Part shown: positions 17,616-27,139 of the stretch, piece after piece
Numbering within the stretch: the first letter of the stretch is position 1
Layout: each line of letters opens with the position of its first letter
Origin: Candidatus Omnitrophota bacterium
GTDB taxonomy: Bacteria > Omnitrophota > Gorgyraeia > Velamenicoccales > Velamenicoccaceae
DNA length: 55,885 nucleotides
NCBI GenBank assembly: GCA_020052645.1
Contig: JAGVOQ010000015.1
Location: 1 to 55,885 of the forward strand
Reading direction: 5' to 3'
Program-made: the position numbers and the translations under genes
Notes under the pieces: model-generated
Told to the model about the DNA's origin: nothing
Seen by the model: only the letters and a program-made list of their open reading frames with translations
Database searches by the model: none

Positions 17616-18473
17616 GGCCCTTGGATGCGCCTTTTCATACACGCTTTTTAATTTTTCCGTTGTCAGATGTGTATAAATCTGCGTCGTCGACAGATTCGCG
17701 TGACCTAATAATTCCTGAACACTCCTTAAATCAGCGCCGCGATTTAAAAGATGGGTCGCAAACGAATGACGCAGCGTATGGGGCGAAACATGATTAGACA
17801 GACTGATCTGACGGATATATCCATCCAGCATCTTTCTGATACCCCGGGCCCCTAACGATTTTTTGTTCTTATTTAAAAAAACAGTGTCGGATTTAACGTT
17901 CTGTTCTTTTAAATACGTGCGTATGGCTCGAAGCGCCCTGTCCCCCACAGGCAGCATTCGCTCTTTCTTGCCTTTTCCGTAAACCTTCAAAGTCCCGCCG
18001 ATAAAATCGATATTATCTTCTTTTAAAGAAACCAGCTCTGAAACTCGCATGCCTGTCGAATACAAGGTTTCTAAAATCGCCCGGTCTCTTAATCCTTTGA
18101 GCGTATCAACCGCCGGTGCCTCGATAAGACGCGTCACATCCTCTTCAGTTAAAAACTTAGGAAGAAATTTTTCAAGCTTCGGAGAAGAAATGGCATCCGT
18201 TGGATTAGCTTTTAGGTACCCTTCTCTCACAAGAAACTTAAAAAAACTCCTTACCGATGAAAGCTTGCGTCCGATGCTGCGTGCCGACAAATTCTGTTCT
18301 TTCAAATGAGCGAGAAATTTCCTGACCAAAAGATACTCAACCTTCTCCACTGGGACATCTTTTAGAAAAGCTTTGAAAACATTTAAATCCAGCTTGTAGT
18401 TAAGAATGGTATGCGCTGAGGCGTTACGCTCAATTTCAAGATATCTTAAAAATTTCTCGATGTGACGTTCCAT
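17613..18473 (-). CDS. xerD: Tyrosine recombinase XerC/XerD
   Basis: Site-specific recombinase that resolves chromosome dimers at dif; 286 residues, typical of XerC/D and without extra mobile-element domains. The N-terminal SAM-like core-binding domain covers about 1-90. The catalytic set is complete: Arg143 (STGMRVSEL), Lys near 167, His232 and Arg235 (HTLRH), His258 (LLGHAN) and nucleophile Tyr267. A chromosomal Xer protein rather than an integrase is supported by length and by the housekeeping neighbours waaA and topA. Whether it is XerC, XerD or a single-recombinase XerH-type system cannot be decided. Confidence 0.9.
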   Translation of the reverse strand: MERHIEKFLRYLEIERNASAHTILNYKLDLNVFKAFLKDVPVEKVEYLLVRKFLAHLKEQNLSARSIGRKLSSVRSFFKFLVREGYLKANPTDAISSPKLEKFLPKFLTEEDVTRLIEAPAVDTLKGLRDRAILETLYSTGMRVSELVSLKEDNIDFIGGTLKVYGKGKKERMLPVGDRALRAIRTYLKEQNVKSDTVFLNKNKKSLGARGIRKMLDGYIRQISLSNHVSPHTLRHSFATHLLNRGADLRSVQELLGHANLSTTQIYTHLTTEKLKSVYEKAHPRA

Positions 18474-18495
18474 GAAAAGATACCGCCTTTATTTC

Positions 18496-18682
18496 AAACT
18501 CCGATAACACAAATCACAAGCATCAAATTGCAAATAAATCTCAAATTCCAATGAATGAATATTTTAAAACAAACTCTTGATTATTGGAATTTTAAACTTT
18601 GGGATTTATTTGCCTGCCTGCTCGCCTCGCGGCGAAGCCGAGGGCCGGTAGGCAGGGATTTTGAGATTGTCATTTGGAATTT
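18496..18682. repeat. AT-rich heptamer-type inverted repeat with nested GC-rich palindrome
   Basis: The left arm has heptamer-like CAAATTG, CAAATAA and a CAAATTCCAAT segment. The right arm has the complement (ATTGGAATTT, GGGATTTATTTG, GGAATTTCAG). The right arm is interrupted at 18612-18655 by a GC-rich insert with CCTGCCTGC and GTAGGCAGG ends around an inner hairpin. The whole fills the 273-base gap between topA and xer, and no gene is seen in it. Confidence 0.65.
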
Positions 18683-18746
18683 CAGAAAACATCCTCTTTT
18701 TTCAATTCTTCCTTAAAAACTTAAAAAACCAATGTTTTAACGCTCC

Positions 18747-20816
18747 TCACCCTTCCGACTGATCTTTCACTACCACTTCCTCGCTCCCCTTGGAAGAAGG
18801 AACCTGTTCCGAGTTTTCCTTTTTTTCCTCATCCGAAGGTAAATCCCGCGAAGTAAAATGACATTTCGGATAATTGCTACAGCCATAAAAAGATCGTCCG
18901 CGATAAGAACGCCTTAAGATCAAGTCGCCACCGCATCCAGCCTGAGGACATTTCACACCGCTGGAAATTGACTTGGCATTTTTGCATGTCGGATAATCCG
19001 AACAGCTTAAAAACTTGCCCTTGCGCCCCCATTTAATCACCATGGGCTTTCCACACAAGCTGCAGATTTCATCCGAATAGATCACTTCTTTTTTAATTTC
19101 TTTGGAAGCAAAATCTAATTTTTCTTTGAACGGAGAATAAAATTCATTTAAGATATTGACCCAATTGGCGGTTCCGTCTTCAACCATGTCGAGCTCTTCT
19201 TCCATATGCGCCGTAAATGTAATATCCATCACTTGAGGAAAATACTCAACCAACAGATCGCTGACCTTCATCCCTAATTCGGTCGGCATGAGATATCCTT
19301 TTTCGCGCCTGACATAATCACGATTGACAATAGTAGAAATAATAGGGGCATAGGTGCTGGGACGGCCCACGCCATCTTCTTCTAAGGCCTTGATCAAAGA
19401 ACCTTCTGAATATCGGGCTGGCGGCTTTGTAAAATGCTGGATTGGCATTAATGTCGCGACACTCAAAGACTCGCCTACATTCAAAAGAGGCAGATTATTT
19501 TTCTTCGCGTCTTCGCTTTCAGACTCATCTTCTGTTTTATAAAGAATTGTGAATCCGGCAAAAACGACCCGTGAACCCGTAGCTTTAAAAAGATATTTAT
19601 CGCATTGAATGGCAACAGATGTGGTTTCAACTTGCGCTGAACTCATCTGGCTCGCCACAAAGCGCTTCCAGATCAATTCGTAGAGCTTGAGCTGTTCCGG
19701 AGTCAAATATTGTTGGATACTTTTTGGGGAACGCGCGACTAAAGTCGGACGGATCGCCTCATGAGCTTCCTGAGCAAGCTTGCGGGATTTAAAAACCCTG
19801 GGGACTTCAGGCAGATAATCCTTACCGTATTCCTCCTGGATGAACGAGCGCACTTCCGTTATGGCAGAAGCAGCCACATTGGTCGAATCCGTCCTCATGT
19901 ACGTGATCAATCCGATAGGGCCTTCCTCTCCTAATTCAATACCTTCATAAAGCTGCTGAGCCACAAACATTGTTTTTACCGCGCTAAATCTCAATTTGTT
20001 AAAAGCATCCTGCTGCAGTGAGCTCGTAATAAAAGGCCCTTGGGGATTTCGATTCTTTACATCCCGCTCAACGCCACGAACAATAAAATCTTTCCCATTG
20101 ATATCGTCAACGATTTTAGAAGCCTCTTGAGCCGTCGCTATCTGACATTTTTTTTCATCAATCTTATCCAGAATAGCCAGGAAATTCCTCTTTTCTTCTT
20201 TTGTCGACGCTTCCTTCTTTTCAAGGTCTGCTTCAATGCTCCAGTATTCCTGAGGTGTGAATGCTTTGATTTCTTTCTCGCGATCAACAATCAAGCGAAG
20301 AGCGACCGACTGAACACGGCCCGCGCTCAAACCCCGCGTAACCTTGCGCCACAAGAGAGGACTTAAAAAATACCCCACAAGCCTGTCTAATATGCGTCGT
20401 GCCTGCTGCGCTTTAATCTTATCTTCATTAAAATCACGCGGATTTTTAAATGCGGCTTGTATGGCGCTTTTGGTGATTTCATGGAATTCGACGCGATGCA
20501 CCGCTTGATCTTTTAAGCCCATCCGTTCTTTTAAGTTCCAGCCAATCGCCTCCCCTTCCCGGTCAGGGTCGGTTGCGAAATAAATAGAGCTGGATGCTTT
20601 AGCCAATTTTCTCAGTTCCGTCAAAAGCTTCTTCTTGCTGGGGATCACAACAAAATCTGCTTTATAGCCATCCTCAACGTCGATGCCGAGCTTCTTCTGA
20701 GGCAGATCGATCAAATGGCCCATAGAAGAGACAACAGAATAGCTATCTCCTAAAAATTTTGAGATAGTCTTGGCTTTTGCCGGAGACTCAACGATCACAA
20801 GTGTTTTCTTAGACAT
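18747..20816 (-). CDS. topA: DNA topoisomerase I
   Basis: Relaxes negatively supercoiled DNA. 689 residues: N-terminal TOPRIM domain starting LVIVESPAKAKTI, with DPDREGEAI near 82; active-site tyrosine in GLITYMRTDSTNV near 310; and two C-terminal zinc ribbons (four-cysteine clusters around 585-660) ending in a low-complexity Ser/Glu-rich tail. Length is a little short of E. coli TopA and has two rather than three or more zinc ribbons. A good Shine-Dalgarno (AGAGGT) precedes the ATG, 11 bases after dprA, so the two are probably co-transcribed. Confidence 0.96.
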   Translation of the reverse strand: MSKKTLVIVESPAKAKTISKFLGDSYSVVSSMGHLIDLPQKKLGIDVEDGYKADFVVIPSKKKLLTELRKLAKASSSIYFATDPDREGEAIGWNLKERMGLKDQAVHRVEFHEITKSAIQAAFKNPRDFNEDKIKAQQARRILDRLVGYFLSPLLWRKVTRGLSAGRVQSVALRLIVDREKEIKAFTPQEYWSIEADLEKKEASTKEEKRNFLAILDKIDEKKCQIATAQEASKIVDDINGKDFIVRGVERDVKNRNPQGPFITSSLQQDAFNKLRFSAVKTMFVAQQLYEGIELGEEGPIGLITYMRTDSTNVAASAITEVRSFIQEEYGKDYLPEVPRVFKSRKLAQEAHEAIRPTLVARSPKSIQQYLTPEQLKLYELIWKRFVASQMSSAQVETTSVAIQCDKYLFKATGSRVVFAGFTILYKTEDESESEDAKKNNLPLLNVGESLSVATLMPIQHFTKPPARYSEGSLIKALEEDGVGRPSTYAPIISTIVNRDYVRREKGYLMPTELGMKVSDLLVEYFPQVMDITFTAHMEEELDMVEDGTANWVNILNEFYSPFKEKLDFASKEIKKEVIYSDEICSLCGKPMVIKWGRKGKFLSCSDYPTCKNAKSISSGVKCPQAGCGGDLILRRSYRGRSFYGCSNYPKCHFTSRDLPSDEEKKENSEQVPSSKGSEEVVVKDQSEG

Positions 20817-20827
20817 TTTTACCTCTT

Positions 20828-21940
20828 TTAAGTAGTTTTAACGAAGTTCTTCCCTGGCAATTGTCTGACAATTTTTTTCAACTCCAGTTGTGTCAGGATC
20901 AACAACAGGTTTGAACTGCTCAGGCCTGTTTCAAAAATCAACTCATCAAGCGCCAAAGGCTCATCACTGAGCTTCTTAAAAACTTTTGCCTCCTGTGGAT
21001 CCAAGCTCTCATGCTTTTGATCCGGGGCTTCACGGACAGGCGCGCGAGACACCGAAAAATTGCATCGCAACTCCTTTAAGATCTCTTGTGGCTCTGTGAC
21101 CATTTTGGCACCTTGCTTAATAAGATCATTGGTGCCAAAAGACGTGGCTTCAGATACTTTCCCCGGAATCGCGAAGACTTCTCTGTCCTGCTCAAGGGCA
21201 TACCGCGCGGTGATAAGTGCGCCGCTCTTTTCATTAGCCTCTACCACCAAAACACCTAAAGATAATCCACTAATAATACGATTTCGTACAGGAAAATTAC
21301 GGGCCAATGGGGCTATATTTAAAGGAAATTGGGATATGATAGCGCCCTGTTCGGCAATTTGATGAAACAAATCTTTGTTCTCAGGGGGATAGATATTATT
21401 CAAGCCGCTCCCCACTACCGCAAGCGTTCGACCGCCCGCATCAAGACAGGCGCGATGACTCGCCGTGTCGATCCCGCGGGCCAATCCTGAAACAATGGTC
21501 AAGCCGCAACGGGCCAAATAAGTTGAAAACTTCTGCGCGCAGGACAGGCCATAATAAGAAGCACCCCGTGAACCAACAATGCCTATCGCGTTTTCATCGC
21601 TTGAGAGAATTTCACCTTTAACATAAAGGACAATAGGCGGATCATAGATCTCACGCAAAAATTTAGGATATTCCGTATCCAAAAACGTAACGATCTTGAT
21701 TCCTTTTTCTTGTGACTCTTCTATCTCTCTTGCCGCCTGAAAACGCCGCGGCGCCTCCAGGATACGACGGCTCATCAAAGGCGTTAAACTGCCCGCAGCC
21801 CTTAAGCTCGCGTCTTGGGCTTCAAAGATCTCCGATGGTTTTTTGAAATATTCCAAGAGTCTTTTAACACGGATGCTTCCCAAGCAATCCACCATATTCA
21901 ATAAGACCAAGGCTTCGAAATCAGTCAAGACAATCTCCAT
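20828..21940 (-). CDS. dprA: DNA-processing protein DprA (Smf)
   Basis: Binds incoming single-stranded DNA and loads RecA during natural transformation. 370 residues: N-terminal helical (SAM/HhH-like) region to about 90, then the Rossmann domain with GIVGSRGASYYG near 117, SGLARGIDTASH near 150 and RNRIISGLS near 215, then a C-terminal winged-helix DprA/WH segment from about 300. It lies just upstream of topA, a common dprA-topA-xer order. A prepilin peptidase gene at 23.9 kb fits a competence or type IV pilus system, but the rest of that machinery is not in the window. Confidence 0.94.
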   Translation of the reverse strand: MEIVLTDFEALVLLNMVDCLGSIRVKRLLEYFKKPSEIFEAQDASLRAAGSLTPLMSRRILEAPRRFQAAREIEESQEKGIKIVTFLDTEYPKFLREIYDPPIVLYVKGEILSSDENAIGIVGSRGASYYGLSCAQKFSTYLARCGLTIVSGLARGIDTASHRACLDAGGRTLAVVGSGLNNIYPPENKDLFHQIAEQGAIISQFPLNIAPLARNFPVRNRIISGLSLGVLVVEANEKSGALITARYALEQDREVFAIPGKVSEATSFGTNDLIKQGAKMVTEPQEILKELRCNFSVSRAPVREAPDQKHESLDPQEAKVFKKLSDEPLALDELIFETGLSSSNLLLILTQLELKKIVRQLPGKNFVKTT

Positions 21941-21942
21941 TT

Positions 21943-22006
21943 GTCGGACATCAGATAACAGAAAAAACTTTTGCTGATACCCGTTGCCTGTTACCTGTTG
22001 CCTGAA
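21943..22006. repeat. Heptamer-armed hairpin containing aroK stop codon
   Basis: The left arm is CGGACAT, CAGATAA, CAG (about 21945-21961). The right arm is CTGATAC, CCGTTGC, CTGTTAC, CTGTTGC, CTGAATT (about 21974-22005). The TAA of aroK and its last codons (the NSGNR end) are encoded inside the right arm. The heptamer core is the same as at 17536, 27140, 36440 and 51535. Confidence 0.8.
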
Positions 22007-22503
22007 TTGATTATTTTCAGTATCTCCTCTGCTGCCTGTTCCACTGTGAGTTGATCCGCGTCAATCGTAAAATGCGCCTGCGCATAAAAAGCAGAGCGCT
22101 TTTTCAACAACTCCTCGATCGCCCTTTTCGGATCCCCTACATTTAAAAGAGGACGATGCGTAAATTTTTGGGTACGTTTCAAAATAGTATCTGGACTTGA
22201 AGTCAAACATACGACAATGCCGCTTTTCTTCAAAACCTCTATATTTTCCTGAAAGGTAAAAGAGCCGCCGCCACAGGCAACGATACAATCTTTTTTTTCA
22301 GCAATTTGAGCCAAAACGTCTTTTTCAACTTGTCTAAAATAAGACTCACCTTTTATGTTAAAAATATCAGCAATGGTCATATGCTCTTTTTGCTCGATCG
22401 TACCATCCATATCGATAAAGCGGCGCGCAAGCTCCTTGGCAAGCAGTTTAGCCGTCTCTGTCTTGCCCGTACCCATAAATCCTACTAAGTATATATTTGA
22501 CAT
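21991..22503 (-). CDS. aroK: Shikimate kinase
   Basis: Phosphorylates shikimate in aromatic amino acid synthesis. 170 residues with the family's P-loop GFMGTGKTETAK at about 8-19, shikimate-binding DMDGTIEQKE near 32 and the GGGSF loop near 79. Two other shikimate-pathway genes, aroC and aroE, are close by on the same strand, but aroC has its own terminator between them. The C-terminal five residues come from a heptamer repeat array, so the ancestral stop was probably elsewhere. Confidence 0.94.
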   Translation of the reverse strand: MSNIYLVGFMGTGKTETAKLLAKELARRFIDMDGTIEQKEHMTIADIFNIKGESYFRQVEKDVLAQIAEKKDCIVACGGGSFTFQENIEVLKKSGIVVCLTSSPDTILKRTQKFTHRPLLNVGDPKRAIEELLKKRSAFYAQAHFTIDADQLTVEQAAEEILKIINSGNR

Positions 22504-22513
22504 AGCGAAAGCA

Positions 22514-22543
22514 AGTTTACCATATTAAGGTAAGAGTGGTCAA
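22514..22543 (-). promoter_or_regulatory. Possible promoter of aroK
   Basis: On the minus strand TTGACC (22538-22543) and TAAACT (22514-22519) are 18 bases apart and lie just upstream of the aroK start, after the aroC terminator. That position is where a new promoter would be expected. Both boxes are imperfect, so this is tentative. Confidence 0.35.
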
Positions 22544-22635
22544 CCAATTCCTTCCTTGACTGTATCAATATATCATGTTTATGGGAATTAGTACTCTGGC
22601 GATTTTTGATAAAGCGACAAGAAGAGTATAAGTAT

Positions 22636-22667
22636 AAAAAAGCTCTGGCAGACAAATCCGCCAGAGC
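22636..22667 (-). terminator. Intrinsic terminator after aroC
   Basis: On the minus strand an eight-pair GCTCTGGC/GCCAGAGC stem (22642-22667, one unpaired base inside) is followed by six T residues. It lies 54 bases after the aroC stop. This is the clearest rho-independent terminator in the window. Confidence 0.8.
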
Positions 22668-22720
22668 CCTATCTCTTGAATCTCGAAGAACTTAGATATT
22701 GATCAGGAACAAAACACGCG

Positions 22721-23761
22721 CTATTGAAGGGTCCTCATATATCCCTTGTAATTACGCTTTACTTCATTCAAACTGTCACCACCGAACTTCTCAAGAAAAG
22801 CAGCTGCCAATTCATAGGAGACAACGGATTCAGCAACAACGCCAGCAGCCTGAACAGCGCACGTATCATATCTTTCAACAGCGGCTTTTTCCGGCTTTTT
22901 AGTAAGAATATCAACAGAATCCAGGGGTTTGCCCAAAGTAGCAATAGGCTTCATGGTACAACGGACAACAATGGGCTCGCCATTCGACATGCCTCCTTCA
23001 ATGCCACCAGCATGATTGGTTTTCCTGAAATATCCTTTTTCCTTTGAATAATAGATCGCGTCATGGACGCTTGAACCAAACTCAATTGCATAACCCGTCC
23101 CTAAACCAAACTCAATAGCCTTAATAGCGGGGATCGACATAAGTCCGCCAGCCAAACGGGCGGACAACCTCCTGTCAGCAGCCACATAACTGCCTAATCC
23201 CGGCGGAACTCCAGCTGCTGTCACACTAAAAAGACCTCCGCAGGTATCGAGATTCTTTTTAGCCTGCTCAATTTTTTTGATCATCTTTGATTTATTCTTT
23301 TCGCCGCAAATCATAAGAACTTCACTGGCAACCACGATCCCAAACTCGTTCAAAAATTGTTTGCACACCGCTCCTACCGCAACCCTTACAACCGTTTCAC
23401 GCGCCGAAGCACGCTCTAAGACACAGCGGATATCCTCATGCCCATATTTTAGACACCCCACAAGATCCGCATGCCCCGGACGCGGTTTGGTTAAAGGGAT
23501 AAGATCATCAATACGAAAATCGACATTCTTAACATAAAGACCAAGCGGGCTCCCTAAAGTTAAGCCATTCTTCACGCCGGAAAGAATCTCGGCATTATCA
23601 ACCTCGATCTTCATCCGATCGCCCCGACCATAGCCCAATTGCCTTCTTTTCAATTCAATATTTAAAGCCTTCAAATCTATTTTCAACCCTGCAGGCATTC
23701 CTTCCAAAACAGCCACCATGCAGCGGCCATGCGATTCCCCGGCTGTTAAAAAACGTAACAT
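22721..23761 (-). CDS. aroC: Chorismate synthase
   Basis: Makes chorismate from EPSP using reduced FMN, the last step of the shikimate pathway. 346 residues, normal length. Signatures: GESHGRCMVAVLEGMPAG at the N-terminus, RRQLGYGRGDRM near 39, RASARETVVRVAVG near 117, and GGIEGGMSNGEPIVVR near 250. A strong Shine-Dalgarno (GGAGGG) lies just before the ATG. The composite structured repeat at 23779-23933 ends immediately upstream of it, so that element may shape its translation. Confidence 0.96.
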   Translation of the reverse strand: MLRFLTAGESHGRCMVAVLEGMPAGLKIDLKALNIELKRRQLGYGRGDRMKIEVDNAEILSGVKNGLTLGSPLGLYVKNVDFRIDDLIPLTKPRPGHADLVGCLKYGHEDIRCVLERASARETVVRVAVGAVCKQFLNEFGIVVASEVLMICGEKNKSKMIKKIEQAKKNLDTCGGLFSVTAAGVPPGLGSYVAADRRLSARLAGGLMSIPAIKAIEFGLGTGYAIEFGSSVHDAIYYSKEKGYFRKTNHAGGIEGGMSNGEPIVVRCTMKPIATLGKPLDSVDILTKKPEKAAVERYDTCAVQAAGVVAESVVSYELAAAFLEKFGGDSLNEVKRNYKGYMRTLQ

Positions 23762-23778
23762 AAACCCTCCTTCAATGA

Positions 23779-23933
23779 GCGCATAACTTGTGGAACGTTT
23801 TTCGTGACGTAAGTTATGCGCGCGAATTGAATCCTTGACATCACCCTAATTAAATTTTATTCGGTAAATGTCAAGGGTCTAATTCAGGCAAACAGCTTAC
23901 GTCATTTTATTCCGCAAGCTGTGCCTTCATTTA
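23779..23933 (-). repeat. Composite three-part structured repeat upstream of aroC (family H)
   Basis: Read on the minus strand: part 1 (23933-23880) has stems TAAAT/ATTA, AGGCA/TGCCT and CAGCTT/AAGCTG with a GA/GA internal loop. Part 2 is a CCTTGACAT/ATGTCAAGG hairpin (23876-23833) that replaces the CCAGCACTAAT hairpin of other copies. Part 3 (23824-23779) is a long GCATAACTT/AAGTTATGC stem ending in GCTCAT just before the Shine-Dalgarno. The architecture is kept although the sequences differ. Confidence 0.8.
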
Positions 23934-23940
23934 ACCGCTC

Positions 23941-24726
23941 TTATTTTAAAGTGAAAAAGAAACTTAAAATCTTACTGGACCAGAAAATACAGATCAATGC
24001 CCCTAAAGAAAGATAAGGGCCGAACGCTATCAGGCTTTGTTTGGTTCTAATTTTTACGATAATACCTACAACGGCGCCGACAACAGAAGCCAGGGGCAAT
24101 GTTAAAAGAGCTATTTTCCAACCCAAAAACGCGCCAATCATGGCTAAGAGTTTTACATCCCCGCCCCCCATAGACTCTTTCTTAAAAATAAAATCTCCAA
24201 GACAACCCAATATCCAAAGGATCCCACCTCCGACCAAAACCCCCAGGACAGAATCCCATAACCCCAGCCAACGCAAAGGGGTTGAATGAATAAGAGGGAA
24301 TAAAAAACTAAAAATCAAGCCGACGACGATACCACCACAACTGATCTCGTCAGGAATAATCTGAAAATCAAAATCAACAAAAGTCGCCACGATAAGGCCG
24401 GACAATAAAATCGCGTAGGCGAAAAACCGTTCGCTTAAGCCAAGATCCTGATACAGCGCTAAAAAAATCACACCCGTTAAAAGTTCAACAAAAAAATAAC
24501 GAAAAGAAATCTTGCCTCCGCAATCCCGGCACTTACCCTTCAACATCAAAAAACTTAACAACGGAATATTGTCAAACCAACGGATCGGTTTTTGACAATG
24601 CGGGCACCGAGACGAAGGCTTAACAACCGACTGCTCACGCCCCATGCGATAGATACACACATTTAAAAAACTTCCGATACAGATCCCGCTCATAAAAATA
24701 AAAATACTGATAACTATTTCGAACAT
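23941..24726 (-). CDS. pilD: Type IV prepilin peptidase (PilD/GspO/ComC type)
   Basis: Inner-membrane aspartic peptidase that cleaves and N-methylates type IV pilins or pseudopilins. 261 residues, about seven hydrophobic segments. The cytoplasmic loop has two Cys pairs (CPHCQKPI and CRDCGGKISFR) after SGICIGSFLNV. The catalytic aspartates are in FVDFDFQIIPDEI and GGGDVKLLAMIGAFLG. The complete layout indicates both peptidase and methyltransferase parts. It overlaps aroE by 13 bases, which probably reflects compact packing rather than shared function. Confidence 0.93.
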   Translation of the reverse strand: MFEIVISIFIFMSGICIGSFLNVCIYRMGREQSVVKPSSRCPHCQKPIRWFDNIPLLSFLMLKGKCRDCGGKISFRYFFVELLTGVIFLALYQDLGLSERFFAYAILLSGLIVATFVDFDFQIIPDEISCGGIVVGLIFSFLFPLIHSTPLRWLGLWDSVLGVLVGGGILWILGCLGDFIFKKESMGGGDVKLLAMIGAFLGWKIALLTLPLASVVGAVVGIIVKIRTKQSLIAFGPYLSLGALICIFWSSKILSFFFTLK

Positions 24727-25577
24727 GCATCCCCCCCTGATAAGGCCCCTCGCATCACATCAAGCGGCGCAATCTTGCCTGTCCATGTCTCAAAAGCCAA
24801 GGCCCCTTGATGCAACAACATTCCCAAGCCGTTGGCCCAAAGACAGCCGCATTCACGCGCTGTTTTCAATAGTTTAGACTCTTGCGGATTATAAATCAAG
24901 TCATAAACAAAAAGACCCTCATGAAGCCATTCTTTTTTAACCAAGAGCGGATCGCTCTCCTTCATGCCGACCGGTGTCGCATTGATTAAAATATTCGCAC
25001 CTAAAATATCCAATTTCTCCAATGACTCAACCGCCTGAGCCCTAACCTGTGGATAAAACTCTTTCAAAATACCTAGCAACCTCTCGGTTTTAAAGCGGTC
25101 CACATCAAAAATAAAAAGTTTTTCCGGAGATTCTGAAGCGATGGCGGTTGCAACCGCCTTTGCGCCTCCGCCGGCGCCGATCAGCGCGATCGACTTTCCC
25201 TCTATCCTTACCCCCCGTTCATTCAAATCCCTCAAAAAACCTAAACCATCCGTATTAACACCACTCAGACGCCCGTCTTTTTCAACACGGACCGTATTAA
25301 CAGCGGAATTTATTTTAACGAAATTATCTTTATCGCCATTTAAATACTGAACAGCATTTTCTTTATGGGGAACGGTAACATTGAAACCAGAAAACTTTTT
25401 TTCAAAAATAGTATCTTTGAAAAATTTTTCGAGAGCGTCCGGTGCGACCTCAAATAACTGATAGACAGCATCCATTTTGTAATGAGCAAATGCCGCATTG
25501 TGCATAAGGTGAGAAAAACTATGTTTAACAGGATATCCTATCAAACCATACAGTTCTTTTTCCGATGTTTTTTTCAT
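24714..25577 (-). CDS. aroE: Shikimate dehydrogenase
   Basis: Reduces 3-dehydroshikimate with NADPH. 287 residues, normal length. Signatures: GYPVKHSFSHLMHNAAF at about 14-30 (substrate Ser pair), NVTVPHKENA near 66 with the catalytic Lys, the NADP loop GAGGGAKAVATAI near 134, and the C-terminal GLGMLLHQGALAFETWTG. It begins 3 bases after leuA ends, so a leuA-aroE-pilD transcription unit is likely. Confidence 0.95.
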   Translation of the reverse strand: MKKTSEKELYGLIGYPVKHSFSHLMHNAAFAHYKMDAVYQLFEVAPDALEKFFKDTIFEKKFSGFNVTVPHKENAVQYLNGDKDNFVKINSAVNTVRVEKDGRLSGVNTDGLGFLRDLNERGVRIEGKSIALIGAGGGAKAVATAIASESPEKLFIFDVDRFKTERLLGILKEFYPQVRAQAVESLEKLDILGANILINATPVGMKESDPLLVKKEWLHEGLFVYDLIYNPQESKLLKTARECGCLWANGLGMLLHQGALAFETWTGKIAPLDVMRGALSGGDACSK

Positions 25578-25580
25578 TGT

Positions 25581-27116
25581 TTAAAGAATCAGGCCGTGCG
25601 ATGAGTCGCTTTTTGAAACGAGCTTATTGATGGCATTCAGATAGGCTTTAACAGAGGCTTCAATGACGTCCGTGCTGGAACCGCGACCTGTCATCACTTT
25701 TTTATCGGATGATATCTTAATACTCACTTCGCCCAGGGCGTCTTTTCCCGATGTTACTGCTTCAATACGATAATCTAAAAGTTTAACTTTAACTTTTGTG
25801 ATCTTTTCAATGGCCTTGTAACAAGCGTCCACAGGACCGTCACCTTTAGAAGTTGCCTTGAGGATTTTTCCTTTATGCCTTAAAGCCACCTTGGCCTCCG
25901 GCGTAACTTTCATACCGCTAACATAAGAAATATCCTCAAGCTGCCAGCCCTCTTTGAAGTTATGGATGTCAAGTTCGACAACAGAAGCCAAGTCTTCCTC
26001 GTAAATAGTTTTCTTTTTATCAGCCAGCTCTTTAAATTTTTCAAAAGCGCGTCGCATTTCTTCTTCGGAAAGCTTGATACCCATCTCAGCCAGGCGTTTT
26101 TCAAGCGCGTGACGACCGGAATGCTTACCTAAAACAAGGCCTGTCCCCGTAAAACCAACATCTTCAGGCGCGATAATCTCATACGTCTGTCTTTTCTTAA
26201 GGACACCATCTTGATGGATACCGGATTCATGGCGAAAAGCATTCAAACCAACGATCGCCTTATTCGGCGCCACGACGAATCCCGTCAACTTACTCACCAG
26301 GCGCGACGTCTTATGGATTTCACGGGTATTGATGGCCGTCGCAACACCGGGGAAAAGATCCGAACGCGTTTTTATGGCCATAACAATTTCTTCCATGGAA
26401 GCATTACCGGCACGTTCGCCGATGCCGTTTACCGTACACTCAACCTGCCGAGCCCCATTTCTGACAGCAGTCAGAGAATTCGCGACCGAAAGCCCCAAAT
26501 CATTATGACAATGAACAGAAATAACAGCCCGGTCTATATTAGGAACTTCTTCCTTAATGCGTTTAATCAACCGGCCATACTCCTCGGGAATCGCATATCC
26601 GACAGTATCAGGAATGTTAACGGTTGTAGCGCCTTCTCTAATAACGGCCTCCACAACTTTAAAAAGGAACTCAGGCTCTGTGCGCGAGGCATCCTCAGGC
26701 GAAAACTCTATGTCTTTGGTATATTTTTTAGCATAGCGCACAGATTCAATAGCAAGCCTTAAGATTTCATCTTCTGCTTTTTTCAATTTGTACTGCATAT
26801 GTATCTTGGACGTCGCTAAAAAGACATGAATACGCGCGCCCCCTTTGGCCATTTTTGTAGCTTCGTAAGCGGCATCAATATCCTTTTGCATCGCGCGCGC
26901 GAGACCGCAGATCACAGCACCCTTAACAGAAGAAGCGATACATTTGACCGCGTTGAAATCCCCTTTGGAAGAAATAGGAAAACCCGCTTCGATCACATCA
27001 ACTCCTAACGCGACCAGTTGATGCGCGATTTCTATCTTTTCGCGTTCATTAAGGGTCGCGCCCGGCGCCTGTTCTCCGTCGCGTAACGTTGTATCGAATA
27101 TGATCAGTTTATCCAT
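25581..27116 (-). CDS. leuA: 2-isopropylmalate synthase
   Basis: First step of leucine synthesis: 2-oxoisovalerate plus acetyl-CoA. 511 residues. The catalytic TIM barrel starts with IFDTTLRDGEQAPGAT (metal and substrate residues), with VHCHNDLGLSVANS near 205 and NGIGERAGNASMEE near 240. The C-terminal leucine-sensing LeuA dimer domain (about 385-505) is present, so feedback inhibition by leucine is expected. An in-frame TTG lies 12 bases upstream, but the ATG at 27116 gives the expected N-terminus. It follows ilvC across a heptamer hairpin. Confidence 0.95.
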   Translation of the reverse strand: MDKLIIFDTTLRDGEQAPGATLNEREKIEIAHQLVALGVDVIEAGFPISSKGDFNAVKCIASSVKGAVICGLARAMQKDIDAAYEATKMAKGGARIHVFLATSKIHMQYKLKKAEDEILRLAIESVRYAKKYTKDIEFSPEDASRTEPEFLFKVVEAVIREGATTVNIPDTVGYAIPEEYGRLIKRIKEEVPNIDRAVISVHCHNDLGLSVANSLTAVRNGARQVECTVNGIGERAGNASMEEIVMAIKTRSDLFPGVATAINTREIHKTSRLVSKLTGFVVAPNKAIVGLNAFRHESGIHQDGVLKKRQTYEIIAPEDVGFTGTGLVLGKHSGRHALEKRLAEMGIKLSEEEMRRAFEKFKELADKKKTIYEEDLASVVELDIHNFKEGWQLEDISYVSGMKVTPEAKVALRHKGKILKATSKGDGPVDACYKAIEKITKVKVKLLDYRIEAVTSGKDALGEVSIKISSDKKVMTGRGSSTDVIEASVKAYLNAINKLVSKSDSSHGLIL

Positions 27117-27139
27117 AATTGATTCCAATAATTATTTTT

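Noticed and set aside
17613-18473. Mobile-element integrase
   Set aside because: Length and housekeeping context match chromosomal XerC/D; there are no element ends or cargo genes nearby.
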